28,957 nucleotides of DNA from Haplosporangium gracile (lineage: Eukaryota > Mortierellomycota > Mortierellomycetes > Mortierellales > Mortierellaceae), in contig JAAAUF010000532.1 in the NCBI GenBank assembly GCA_015499985.1, forward strand, positions 1 to 28,957. The letters are read 5' to 3'. Numbering within the stretch: position 1 is the first letter of the stretch; each line of letters starts with the position of its first letter. The notes beneath the pieces were generated by a model. The model saw only the letters and a list, made by a program, of their open reading frames with translations, had not been told where the DNA came from and searched no databases. Below are positions 1 to 9,925 of this stretch, piece by piece. The translations under genes and the position numbers were made by a program.

Positions 1-184
1 GATTTTTTTCTTATTTGTGTGAAAAGTGAACGCGAAAAAAAAAGAGCCAAGGAAAGTTTGACAGGACTAGTTGCAAATATCTTATTTTTCTGTATACTGG
101 TTGTCCTGGTTGTGATGGCTGTCTCTTGCTTTGTTGCATCTTCTTATCGTTCTAGCTGTCAGGATCTCCCTTGGTAAACTTTGT

Positions 185-1701
185 TCAAACCACAATTCTC
201 CTGTACTTCGCCTCCGTTAGCAAAACGGTATGGAGTTGAGGACATTGTTGAAGTTTATGCAGGATTACTCTGTGGCTGGCTGGTAACCGATTTCTTGCCA
301 ATGCCGCTGTAAAGTCGTAAACGTCCTCACTCCCACCACAACACAAAAACTGCGACTGCCGATGAAAGTATCCAATCCAAGGGAGAAGCACCGGATGATA
401 CAAAGATTCCACTTGGCCGAAGCCTGCCCCGTGGATGTGAAGAACCCTGAGTTGAGTGTGTGCCCAGTCAATTCCAAAGAGAACGTTTTGGAGGATCAGT
501 CTTGGACAGTGGTTGTGGTAACGCAGTTCCTGAAGGTGAGTGCACTGGAGGACAATCTCTCGGAGAAATTGGAGCTTGAGCATGGTTCCGCGTGCAAGAC
601 CTGAGTCGATTGTGAGGTGAGTTAAAGTGGTCGACCTGTTTAAGATACTTCCCTCGAAGATGTCGTTCCATTTTCTCAGAGCAACGTAGAGGTTTGTGAT
701 AGAATCGGGCATCCGGCCCAAGAACGACAGCATCCACCTGGACGAAGTTAATGACATCTTGACCATTCTCAAATTATCGGCACGCTCCGCCAAAAGTTCA
801 GCCACTAATGCCCCACCGTCGCCCTGGGTTCTTGAGATTTCAATCGATTCTAGATTTCTCATGACCGGGAGAAAAAGTTGGTAGAACCAGTCCGGAAGCC
901 CCGAAGCGACGGTAAAAGCCCTAACCGGCAAAGATCCATTAAACGCATCCAGCATCTGCTCTAAAAGTAGGTCCCGAAGTTCCTCGAGTGCCAACGGTCC
1001 CTGTTCGAAGATACAGCGAGCATCAATACTGATGGTCTGCAAGGATCTCTTGTTTGTCAAAACGGCGATCAAACTCGAGACAGGCATCCGAACAGAGACA
1101 AGTTCCAGCTCAACCAAGCTTGTCGAAGCAATCAACAATCCGCGTGTAAGAGGGCCAATGCCGGATCGCGCTCCAGAGATCGCTAGAGATAGCAAGGTGT
1201 CTGGGCAGTCTTAAACAAGCACTTCTAGAGGATGCGAGCAGTTCGAGAGTTCCAAAAATCGGATCCTTGAGCTGGTTAATGCAAGCTTTAGAGTCGAAAG
1301 GAGTTGGTTGCTTTCCGTGTGCTCGAATGGGTTACTGAGAAACGATAGACGTCTGATGTTTGACGCCATCAGCTCCAATGTCGATAACGGCACAGTCCAG
1401 CGAGTGTTGTTTATGGAGGTAAAGTCCATTGTTGTCCAAAGAATGGGCGTGAGCACTGATCTCCACAGCCGTGCTACAGAAGCAGCCCGGAGCAAATTGG
1501 AAGAGATCCACACTGGTTCCATGCAACGACTGTCAGGATTCCACCATAGCTTGTAGGTCTCAACAAACAGTCCAATGATGTGTAGAATCTCTGGGTAGCA
1601 AGCGCTCTTGTCGAAGGGAAGAGTGGTGGCTGGGCAGAGATTAGCTGGATAAGAGTAGGCTTAGTAGAGGCTATCTGGACAGTGCTTGGCGGCAAAGACA
1701 T
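185..1701 (-). pseudogene. F-box/leucine-rich-repeat protein, broken by one stop and one frameshift
   Basis: The reading frame from 1615 down to 185 encodes a degenerate F-box (CYPEILHIIGLFVE, then about 20 residues on NLLRAASVARLWRSVL and TPILW) followed by irregular leucine-rich repeats such as LRFLELSN, NLESIEISR, LTHLTIDS and LRVLHIHG. F-box/LRR proteins select substrates for SCF ubiquitin ligases. Two lesions are visible. A TAA at 1211-1213 lies exactly in frame between two long open stretches (1522-1214 and 1210-185). The F-box frame also has no upstream ATG: the likely start, ATG at 1701 (MSLPPSTVQ), is in another frame and needs about one extra base near 1615-1620 to join. A spliced alternative would need introns of 40 bp or less with poor donors, so I judge it unlikely. 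The joined frame would be about 500 codons, usual for the family. With no other stop in about 470 codons, decay is recent, or there are two sequencing errors. Confidence 0.72.
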
Positions 1702-1710
1702 AGCGAGCAG

Positions 1711-1773
1711 CGATGTGAGCGATGTGAATAATGCGAACGATGCGAGCGATGCGAACAATGCGAACAAAGCGAG
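1711..1773. repeat. 9-bp tandem repeat, seven copies
   Basis: Seven consecutive 9-mers close to CGATGCGAA run from 1711 to 1773 (CGATGTGAG, CGATGTGAA, TAATGCGAA, CGATGCGAG, CGATGCGAA, CAATGCGAA, CAAAGCGAG). They lie just upstream of the presumed start of the broken F-box gene, in its leader or promoter. Confidence 0.8.
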
Positions 1774-2030
1774 AGTGTAGCAGAGAAAGAGTTCAGCAAA
1801 GAGAGTGATGCTTAGTAAGACAAGAAGGAAGAGGAAAGAAAGAAGAGTGTGAATTGCGACAATGGGAATGAATTCGAGTATGTATGAATGACCACTTTTG
1901 ATGTTAGGGCAAAAAATAAGACAAGCTTGTAGGCCATTGATGGATTGGTGGCAATTCAGCGACTGCCATTTTTTTGTTTGTTTTTTAATCACGGCATCAC
2001 GGCAATTCAAAAAAAACACGCGTGTCCCTA

Positions 2031-2495
2031 TCAAAAATGGCAACGCATACCGTATTCGTTGTATCGTCTCATCATGGCCTTGAGCCAGGCGCTTGGCTTC
2101 TTCTTTTGTTGATCCCAGATCATTATCCTGTTCTTGCTATCATCCAAGAGCATGACCCGTCCCCGTACCTTGTCAATCATGTGTGTCACAAACGAATTAC
2201 CCTGTCCAAACATGCAGGGCCATTCGTTCAACCGTCCAATCGCCTCCAGGCGCAAAAGATACGACAACAGACCCGCATCGAAGGGAGGCACCATTGGCAA
2301 GCCAATGTCCTTGCAGAGCGCCACGGCAGAAGGATCAAACTTGGCCAACTTGAACAGATACTCGAAGGCGTCCTCAAAGTTGAGGATCTCTGTGGGTGGG
2401 GCTGGGCTGATAGTGGGAAAGACGACAGAGTTGGTGTAGGCTCGAGAGGCATGACCGTACTCGAAGAAGGTGTGGACAAGGGAAAACAAACAAAG
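2031..2495 (-). CDS. Hypothetical protein, probable 3' exon
   Basis: An open minus-strand stretch of about 155 codons ends in TGA at 2031-2033. I do not recognise the family. The translation has normal composition, with hydrophobic helices and no low complexity (for example EYLFKLAKFDPSAVALC, LLSYLLRLEAIGRL) and a basic, aromatic end (KKKPSAWLKAMMRRYNEYG), so it looks coding. No ATG lies before the conserved-looking start. An in-frame TAG sits immediately upstream and could be part of an acceptor (TTCATAG, exon from 2495). One possible first exon is ATG-AAA-TGG at 2683-2675 followed by a GTAGAA donor, giving a 179-bp intron and a protein starting MKWLCLFSLVH. That model is weak. It could instead be a remnant of a larger gene. 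It lies 287 bp after the end of the hydrolase gene on the same strand. Confidence 0.38.
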   Translation of the reverse strand, partial: LCLFSLVHTFFEYGHASRAYTNSVVFPTISPAPPTEILNFEDAFEYLFKLAKFDPSAVALCKDIGLPMVPPFDAGLLSYLLRLEAIGRLNEWPCMFGQGNSFVTHMIDKVRGRVMLLDDSKNRIMIWDQQKKKPSAWLKAMMRRYNEYGMRCHF

Positions 2496-2781
2496 CTATG
2501 AATGCAGTTCAGTTTCAATGGCCAATGGTCCTATGAGTGGGTTATGAATAATCGTCTTCGGCATTGTTGTTGTCTCGAATTATCTTCATCTCTCCATGGT
2601 CATGTTATGCTCCATATTCTCATCCATTCCATTCTTTCTCCCCTCTGCCTAGTATATCCCGTTGTTGTTTCTACCCATTTCATGTTATAAGCTTGAAATA
2701 CGCGCTCTTTTCTCTTTCTTTTTTGATTGGAGCCATCTCTTTTTACTTTACAAGTTTGTACAATACATATCTGAATTACAT

Positions 2782-5700
2782 CTAAAGTCTAGAGCGGACG
2801 GGTTCCAGTCTGAACTTGATCTCCTTCATGCCTTTCGAGACAGGGTTCCACTCGTCATACAGTTTCTTCAAGCGGTCCATCTCTTCGTTCAGCACTTCAT
2901 CTCCTCGTGACTTAATCTCGTCCATGACACCGCGCATGCCCCAAGGGAGATAGAATGGGTTGAGCGTCTGCTTGGCTCGGAAGGGATGAAGAATGGGTTC
3001 GCTGCGGGCCATTTCAGATGTCAGACTCTTGGGTGGTTCGAGCAACGAGCGAATGGCCAGTCTGCCATTATAAGGAAAAAGAAGAAAAAAACGTCTAGTT
3101 AGTAAAGAAGAAGTGCATAAAACAAAAGACAAGGAAGAGCAAAGTGACAAGGGAGAGAGAGAGAGAGATCAATTGAGGCATACAGGTACACTTCGCGTTC
3201 CTCATAGATAGTAGAGTGTCCCTCGCCATAGATTGATCCTGCAACGACTTCGCTCAAGTGCACTAGCACGCCATGGTCATCCACGCCTGAATTCCGGAGT
3301 CGCAGCGAGAACGAGATCAAGTTGGTTAAAAAGTCATCCTGGTATGTCGCACCGTCGATGTAGACCGCCCGCATAATCGAGGGATGATGGATTGACGTCA
3401 TGACTGCCGAGTACAGGGGAACGACCTGATCCTCCAACGATGCAACACAGGTGAACCGGATTCCAGACGTCAGTACAATTCGTAGTGCCTCGCGATACTT
3501 TTTGGCAATCTCGGTCTCAGAGTCCATGAACTCAAACAATTCCTGAGCGGCCTCAGCTTCAAACCATCGCACAATCAAGTTACCCTTCAAGAAGGGGAAA
3601 GGTCCGTGAGAGATACCGGCCATTGCCAGAATGCCAACTCGCTGCATCTTTGGATCCTCCGCCGCGACGCGAAGCATTCCCTCCTCAATCAGTCTGGCGA
3701 CAAGCATAGTGCTGGTTGGTGTTCCTTGAGAGTGGGTGGCGACCAAGACCAAGTCAGCCTCATGAAGAGCAGTCTTCCAATTCTCGTTCTTGACCAAATT
3801 CTGGTACAGAATCTCAACCCTGTTCAGGACCTTGCCCTCACCTTCCAACGGAATCAGCGTACAATCCTCAGACTCCAGCTCCACATTGTGCACCTTGAAG
3901 TAGTCCTTGAGTGCCAGGTACATCTCGTCGCAAAACTTCTTGCTCGTTCCTGTAGGCTCTCCTATGACCGTCCGGATCAGCTTGACAGGGAACCAGCCGT
4001 GAACCCCAATAATCGCAACCTTTTTGATACCACTCGTGCCCCGTTGCTGAGATTCCATCTGTGGTGAGGTTGGGTCTTGAGGCGAAGAAGGCTGGGAGAA
4101 TAAAAGGTTGCTGAGGACATTGACGGCGCTCTTCATGATCGATGCGGAGCGGACACGACTAGGTTTACGTTGGGGAAGATCCAACGGCAGCGCGATCAGA
4201 CTATGGTGAACATCCGGATATTGCTCGTAGTAGTTGGGCAAAACGACATTCTTCTTGCGGAGGATGACCTTGGAGAGAGAGGCAACGGCTTTTCCTGCTT
4301 CCTTGACGACACCGTTCTCCTGGTTCTCGCGTTTCTTGAGCTGTGCCAACGTCTGTCTATCCTTGAGGTCGTCCTTACGATCCTCCTCTGGAACAAGCCC
4401 ACTCTCCTTGGCGTTCTTTGCCTCTGCCAGCTGTGCGAATGTCCGACCAGGCTGCTTTTCTCCGAAATTGATAGTGTTGCCGTCAATATCCTTGCGCTCG
4501 CCCTCCTGATAGTCCGTTATTTGATGTGAAGCCACCATGTCTTCCTTGGCATTGCTCGCCTCCTCTGTCTTGTTTCCGAGGCCAGGGATGATCGACAGCC
4601 AGCTGTAACTACTCGACACGGTTCCGTTGGAGTTGGTGACAGCGTCGCCTTTGCTCTTGACCGCAGCGTTTCCTGGAGGGACAACCACGCTAAGCTGGGA
4701 AGTCCCGACCAACGCTGGCGCAACCGGGCCAGTTTCCTCCGAAGGATCTGCAATCTGGTCCGTTACTTGCGCTTGGGGCGGCGTCTGAGATCCTGATATT
4801 GGAGTCTTCTTGGAGGGAGTCGATGACGTCGATGACAGTGCTGCTGTGACAGGTACACTGGCAGCAGCAGCCGTCGCAGAAGGAGTGGCGGGAGTGTTGG
4901 TAGCAGCAGAAATAAGAGTCGAGGTCGATGAAGATGTCGGTATTGCTGGTACCACATCACTAATGCTTAAAGGTCGAGATTCCGGCTCGATCAAGACATC
5001 GCCACTTTTGTGCAGCTTTGTAGGCCCCACCTCGGTGTCGTCCTTCGCGCCATATCCAAAAATCGACCATCGCTTTCTCGAAGAGTTGGGCTGCGTCTCC
5101 GCGAGTTTGGTTGCAGCGGTAGTTGGTTTTGAAGAAGTATCTGTAGTCTTGGCTGAGTTATTTGCATCCTTGGCATGTGCTGGTGATATCTCGAGTCCTG
5201 CATTCTGGACATGACCTCCGTCGACATCCATTGTTTTGGACTCCTCAGACATTGCGACGGAAGGGAGGTATTCTACCGGTTTCACTTTAGCAGAAGGGCC
5301 CGGTTCTGTCGTGGTGAGGGTATCCTGGCTAGGCGCGAGCCTGCTCCAGAGAATAGATGTGAGGAGACCTTGCGTCGAAGAAGTTGATCCCCTGCGCTCA
5401 CTCACAGAGCCGGAAGGCCGGGTATGCTTGATCATGGATGAAGGAAAGGTAGCGGATGAAGGGAGAGAGGAAGGGAGAGAGGAACTATCGCGCCTAACAA
5501 ATCCACGTGTTTTCTGAAGAATGGCTGTCTCCGGTCCTGAAGGTTCCCAGTCCATACTATCAGACGTGTCTGGTTTGAAGCGAAGAGTGCTGGCAGATTC
5601 TGATGCGGCTGCAGTTGTCTTTGATGTTGCTGTAGATGATGTTGGGGAGGATGCCGTTGTTGTCACATTAAGCATAGACGTGCGTAATGTGAGTCCGTGT

Positions 5701-6595
5701 GGTTGGGTATATGAATCCTCGTGGGTCGAGTTGGGGCCGGGATTGGTTGTGCTGACACTTGCGGAACTGCCTCCTGACCACCACGTGGCAAAAGCACTCA
5801 TAGACGATCGTTTTTCGCTCGAGGGATCGCTGCTAGTTGTCACAGCAGGCTCGATCTTGTCAGGCATTGCTGCTGGTGGTAAAGATTCATATGTTACGGC
5901 TGGTGTTGATTCGGCTGGTTGATCTGGAGAGGCGGGCGCTGTTGTATGAACTAATGCTTCCGGCTGGGAAGCCTCTGCATTTGTTGTTGGGGTAGTGGCG
6001 GAAATGGAGGAGGCTGAGGCGGAGGGTGTAAAAGAGTGGCCCTCTAGGACTGTGCCAACAAAAGCGGCGGGCACATGTGTAAGTGTGGATACTGAGGTAC
6101 TATCGTCGGGTGCGAGTGCAACTTTGAGGTCGAGTTTTGAGTGTTTGGTGAGCGAACCGGCGAGGGAGTTGCTGCTGGACTTGCGGATAATACTCTGTAA
6201 TGATTGTGAGGCGCTGCCGGTAGTGGCTGTCCTGCCTACTGCAGTCTCGGCATCGAAGCTGTTACTACTCTAATATGATGACACAAAGTAAGGTTTTGTA
6301 TGACACTGCGTCTGAGTCCGTTGGGTTTGTTGGATTGATGAAGTCCGCAGCCTGGTGCGCATATAAAAAAAAAAAAAAAAAGTGTAAAAAAGCGCAAGGG
6401 CCAACTTACCATTGCGGAGACTGAGGGCTCGACTTTGCCGGTTGTAGAGAGTCTGTTGATGTGGACGAGGGAGGCTTTCCCTACGGAGTTGTTGGATGAG
6501 GACCGTAATGAGGCATTGGAGTGAATGGGTGATGATGCGCTATCGTCGCTAGTGTGACTAGCGCCGTTGTTGTTGTTGCTGTTGCTGTTGTTCAT
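2782..6595 (-). CDS. YML020W-like alpha/beta-hydrolase-fold protein with long disordered N-terminus
   Basis: Three exons on the minus strand: 6595-6410, 6269-3184 and 3061-2782, with introns 6409-6270 (GTAAGT) and 3183-3062 (GTATGC); the phases join to 1183 codons. ATG at 6595 (MNNSNSNNNN) is chosen because the large exon is open at its 5' end and has no ATG there. Residues 1 to about 700 are Ser/Thr/Pro/Ala-rich and probably disordered. The C-terminal part (about 810-1120) resembles the uncharacterised yeast protein YML020W: VAIIGVHGWFP, then a nucleophile-elbow-like motif THSQGT (Ser909), LEDQVVP (Asp1009) and GEGHS (His1080). These could form a Ser-Asp-His triad, which suggests a lipase or esterase, but the substrate is unknown. 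No signal peptide or clear membrane helix is visible. Family recognition is from memory of the motifs; the triad is inference. Confidence 0.82.
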
Positions 6596-7601
6596 TGTCG
6601 ATTTAGAGTGATGGCGAGCCGAAAGTTGGAGAGACGAATGAGAAGTGAGAATAGGGAGGTATGAAAAGAAAGGAGAAAAAGATAGGAGGTGCAGGGACGG
6701 AGAGCTATTTAGAATCGATTGGTATGTTATATGTTGATAGAAAAATAGAAGGAAGGGAGGGGGAAGAGTAGAGGGAGAAGAGCAGAGAAAGTAGACAAGA
6801 GGCAAAACAGAAGAGAAGAGAAGAGAAGAGAAGAAGAAAAGAGAAAAGACGAGGCAAAAGGGGTAACGACAACGAACGATGGCAAGGCAGGCAGGCAAGG
6901 CAGGCAGGCGTTCAGTGCCAGAAATAAAGCGTTCATATTTCGAACACGTTAAGATTCTCATCTGAGGCGTGAGTGACTGTTATCACATGAAATAGCAGTG
7001 GCGCCCTCTAAGTTCAACTATGCCGTCATAGCGAGCTCACTTCGTTGTGAATTTTATTTGCCAAAAGCGTCCATGCTCTTGTAATCGCCAAAAGCAGAAG
7101 GAGTTTAGAGGATAGCCGTAGGAGACAAGGGTGTAGTGGGCGTCGTCGATTGCCCAGATGTGCCCACACTGCTTGTCGAGCATGGACAGCACTAGAAAAA
7201 CGGGCAAAAAATGCACGTCATATCAACTACGAGACAATTTTATATTTGGTGGCGCATAATGACGATGAACCGCACTCTGACCCGATCAGATCCATTTGTC
7301 CGGATCGCCAGACAGACATACATAACATGCAAAAGGACGGGGGTAAAGAAAGAGACAACAAAGCAGCGCAGAGCAGAGCAAAGAAAAGTAAGGAGATGAG
7401 TGAGGGGGATGCAGTTGTCCAGTGTTTTTTTTCTCAGTGACCACCCCCCTTGCGTTCACACTCTCTCTTTTGGTTTCTAACCCATTTTGACTTGTTTTTT
7501 TGAACCTTCTGGATCAAAGGGGATCAAAGGGGGTTGAAAGGGGTGCAGCACACACACAAACATATACGCAGAAAGAACGACACAAAAAAAGTGTATCTTG
7601 C

Positions 7602-7730
7602 GAGAAAGGGAGAGACAAAGAGGAAGAGGGAGGGAGAGAGAAGGAGAGAGAGAAGGAGAGACAGAAAGAGAAGGGAGGTGGAAGGGGAGGATAAAAAAAT
7701 ACAGAGAACGAGAGAAGGAAAAAAAACATG
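7602..7730. repeat. Polypurine (GA-rich) tract
   Basis: About 130 bases are almost all A and G on the plus strand, with only a handful of pyrimidines. It lies in the middle of the 3.3 kb gene-free region. Confidence 0.7.
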
Positions 7731-9450
7731 GCTAAATAAGAATGGGCCCTGGGTTCGATTGAAGTGATTTTTCTTTTCTTTTCTTTTGGTCTTTTGCATT
7801 AAACACAACTAAGCCAGGGACAGACATCGTTTCTTTTCTAAGCCAAACCTACATACTGTAGCAGGTAGACCATAGTTTCAAGTGTTACCTTTCCATGTTC
7901 GGGGCGCGTCGATTCACTAGCCAATGGCAAGCGTCGGATTGGATGGAGGAGTACACTAAGAAATCAACAGGGCTTGTTGCCTACATACCCTTGATATCGA
8001 GACCAATCCCTATGACAGAGGCATTTTCTGAGCAAAGAACAAGTATAGAATTCTCAGGAAGGGTCGAGATGTGTAGTGGAGGGAGAAAAAAGAAACAGAG
8101 GGAACGAGATTTCCTATTCCTTCTGACTTTGCCCTGCTGCTCCTCTTATTCTGCACATTGAATATGGCTTATTATTCTTGTTGTTGCGTGGAAGAGGTGT
8201 AGAAGGGGGGAGTAGGAGTAGGAGACAGGAGTGACAAGGAGGTGCAAGGGCAGAATGAGATGTGTGTCTGTGTGTATGTTCATCCCCTTGTCGCCTTCTT
8301 TGTCCCTGTTATTTGCCCTCACAAGGAAGAACGAGAGAGAAGCGAGAAAGGGCAAAATGATCACTCAGGCACTAAGTCGTAAGTCAGTCGGTCACTCCAG
8401 TCGACAATCGCATCAGTCCAGTCCAAGTGCACTCCCTATTCCCTCGGGCTAATTGCTATTAAACGAAGAAGCCAAAGACAATAACAAAAGATGACATGCC
8501 TTTCTCTTTCATCATCAACCATCACTCTCCAATAACGTGCACCATAATCATCAAGACAACTTAAAGTAGCCCTTCAATACCATCAGTACCCTGTGAGCAT
8601 GCGTGGGTAAAAGTATCCTTTGGTGCAAGGTTGATTGGCCCTCATTGTCAAATCGCTCCCTCGCTCTCTCCTTCACTCCTTCACCCCTCCGCCGTACGCA
8701 TTACCTCTTCAAATGGAGGCGGTCCTTCTCCCTTTCCCTATCACCCTCCTTTCCTTCTCTTGAAAGTCGCCACTCTGGGACCACTTCTTCGTCGTCTACC
8801 ACTCGCACGCCTCCCCTCTCTCCCTCTGTGTTCCCCACTGGTGGGTAGGACACACATAGTTCCAATGTTGAATCGTGGAGTAATGTTGCACCACATTCCA
8901 ATACTATTTATTTTTCGTCTCGACGGGGTTTTGTGTCCCCCAATGCAGCAAGGAGGAGAGATAGAAAAAATAGATGAGGAAGATTGTAGGTCAAGTCGAG
9001 ACAGAACTGTCTGTCCGATGAAAATAACAAGGCCGTTGTCTCTCTCCAAAAGAGAAGCCGCTCCTCATTCCTCGTAACCCTTCGATAATCTGCGATCTCC
9101 CCCCACTTCCACTTTTTTTGCCTTTCTTTTTCTTCTATAATCCACATTCAACAGCATCCAAAAGGGCCACATCGTCGAGTCACTCATCTCATTGTTATAC
9201 TTTTTTTTGTTATTGTTTATTGATGTTGAATGCTGCTTGCTGCTGCTTGCTATCATCGCCATTTCCTCCACGCGAGAATTCCTTGCAGCACATAACCTCT
9301 ACCATGGCTATTGTAATGAGACAAGGGTACCAATAATCTTAAAAGTATTTGTGTTATCCTTCATACATCATCCACCCTCTCTCTCCTCTCCTTTGTCTTT
9401 CTTTTCTTTCTTCCTTTCTGTCCTGCCCACTTTTCACTTCTACCCCTCCT

Positions 9451-9451
<1 letters not shown>

Positions 9452-9491
<40 letters not shown>

Positions 9492-9506
9492 ATCTCTCTC
9501 TCTCTT

Positions 9507-9543
<37 letters not shown>

Positions 9544-9620
9544 ATCTCTCTCTCTCCCTCTCTTTCTATCTCTTTTTCACTCTCTCACTCTCTCTTCACT
9601 CTTTTTCTCTCTCTCTTTGT
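9452..9620. repeat. Compound CT microsatellite with TTTCTAT interruptions
   Basis: Runs of CT dinucleotides are broken at intervals by TTTCTAT, which occurs four times. The tract sits in the pyrimidine-rich leader about 300 bp before the APSES start codon. It creates spurious Leu/Ser-rich open frames. Confidence 0.9.
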
Positions 9621-9925
9621 CTCTCACCACCCCTCTCTGCCATCAAAACCTTGCTTTTGTGTACCTCTGTTTCTGTCCTTAGCCCCTTCTACCCCCTTTG
9701 AATTCATCCTTCCAGCTGTTCGAGTCCCTTCACGCTTCAATTCCTTTGTCTTCTTCCTCTTTCAGATAAAATTCTTCTCCATCTTCTCATATCGATAATT
9801 CCTTTCCTTTCCTCCCTTTCTCGCCTTTGTCTGCCTTCCCATTTTCCCCGAGATCACGGCCATCGCCCTCTTGTTTTATTCCCTTTCCTCAAGACTTCCG
9901 CTTAAAGTAGTTCCCTTTTCCCTGG

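Larger units (their letters stand above)
6596..9925. other. 3.3 kb intergenic region, divergent promoters
   Basis: This separates the hydrolase gene (minus) from the APSES factor (plus). I see no convincing gene: the open frames come from simple sequence or lack domain character, and no tRNA A/B-box pair was found. Contents include a purine-rich block at about 6730-6870 (the pyrimidine-rich leader of the minus-strand gene, with an AGAAG run near 6811-6840), a GA-rich tract at 7602-7730, and a long CT-rich stretch from about 9360 to 9900 leading into the APSES start. Long upstream regions are common for regulatory genes. Confidence 0.6.

Noticed and set aside
1474..2043. A 189-codon minus-strand frame covering the F-box gene start
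   Set aside because: Its upper part is T-rich leader and the 9-bp repeat, and its lower part overlaps the F-box in the wrong frame; only the ATG at 1701 is kept as a likely original start.
3388..3402. CRE-like TGACGTCA
   Set aside because: It lies inside the conserved coding part of the hydrolase gene, so a regulatory role is unlikely.
4810..5922. Plus-strand open frames opposite the hydrolase N-terminal region
   Set aside because: They are shadows of the Ser/Thr/Ala-rich minus-strand exon, which is supported by its splice joins and conserved C-terminal domain.
7745..7770. tRNA B-box-like GGTTCGATTG
   Set aside because: No matching A box or cloverleaf arms at the right distance on either strand.
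7150..8450. Several open frames of 60-96 codons
   Set aside because: Composition follows GA- or CT-rich DNA, there is no recognisable domain, and no splice-linked extension was found.
9192..9798. Long open frames rich in Leu and Ser
   Set aside because: They are translations of the CT microsatellite and its flanks, in several frames at once, with no domain content.
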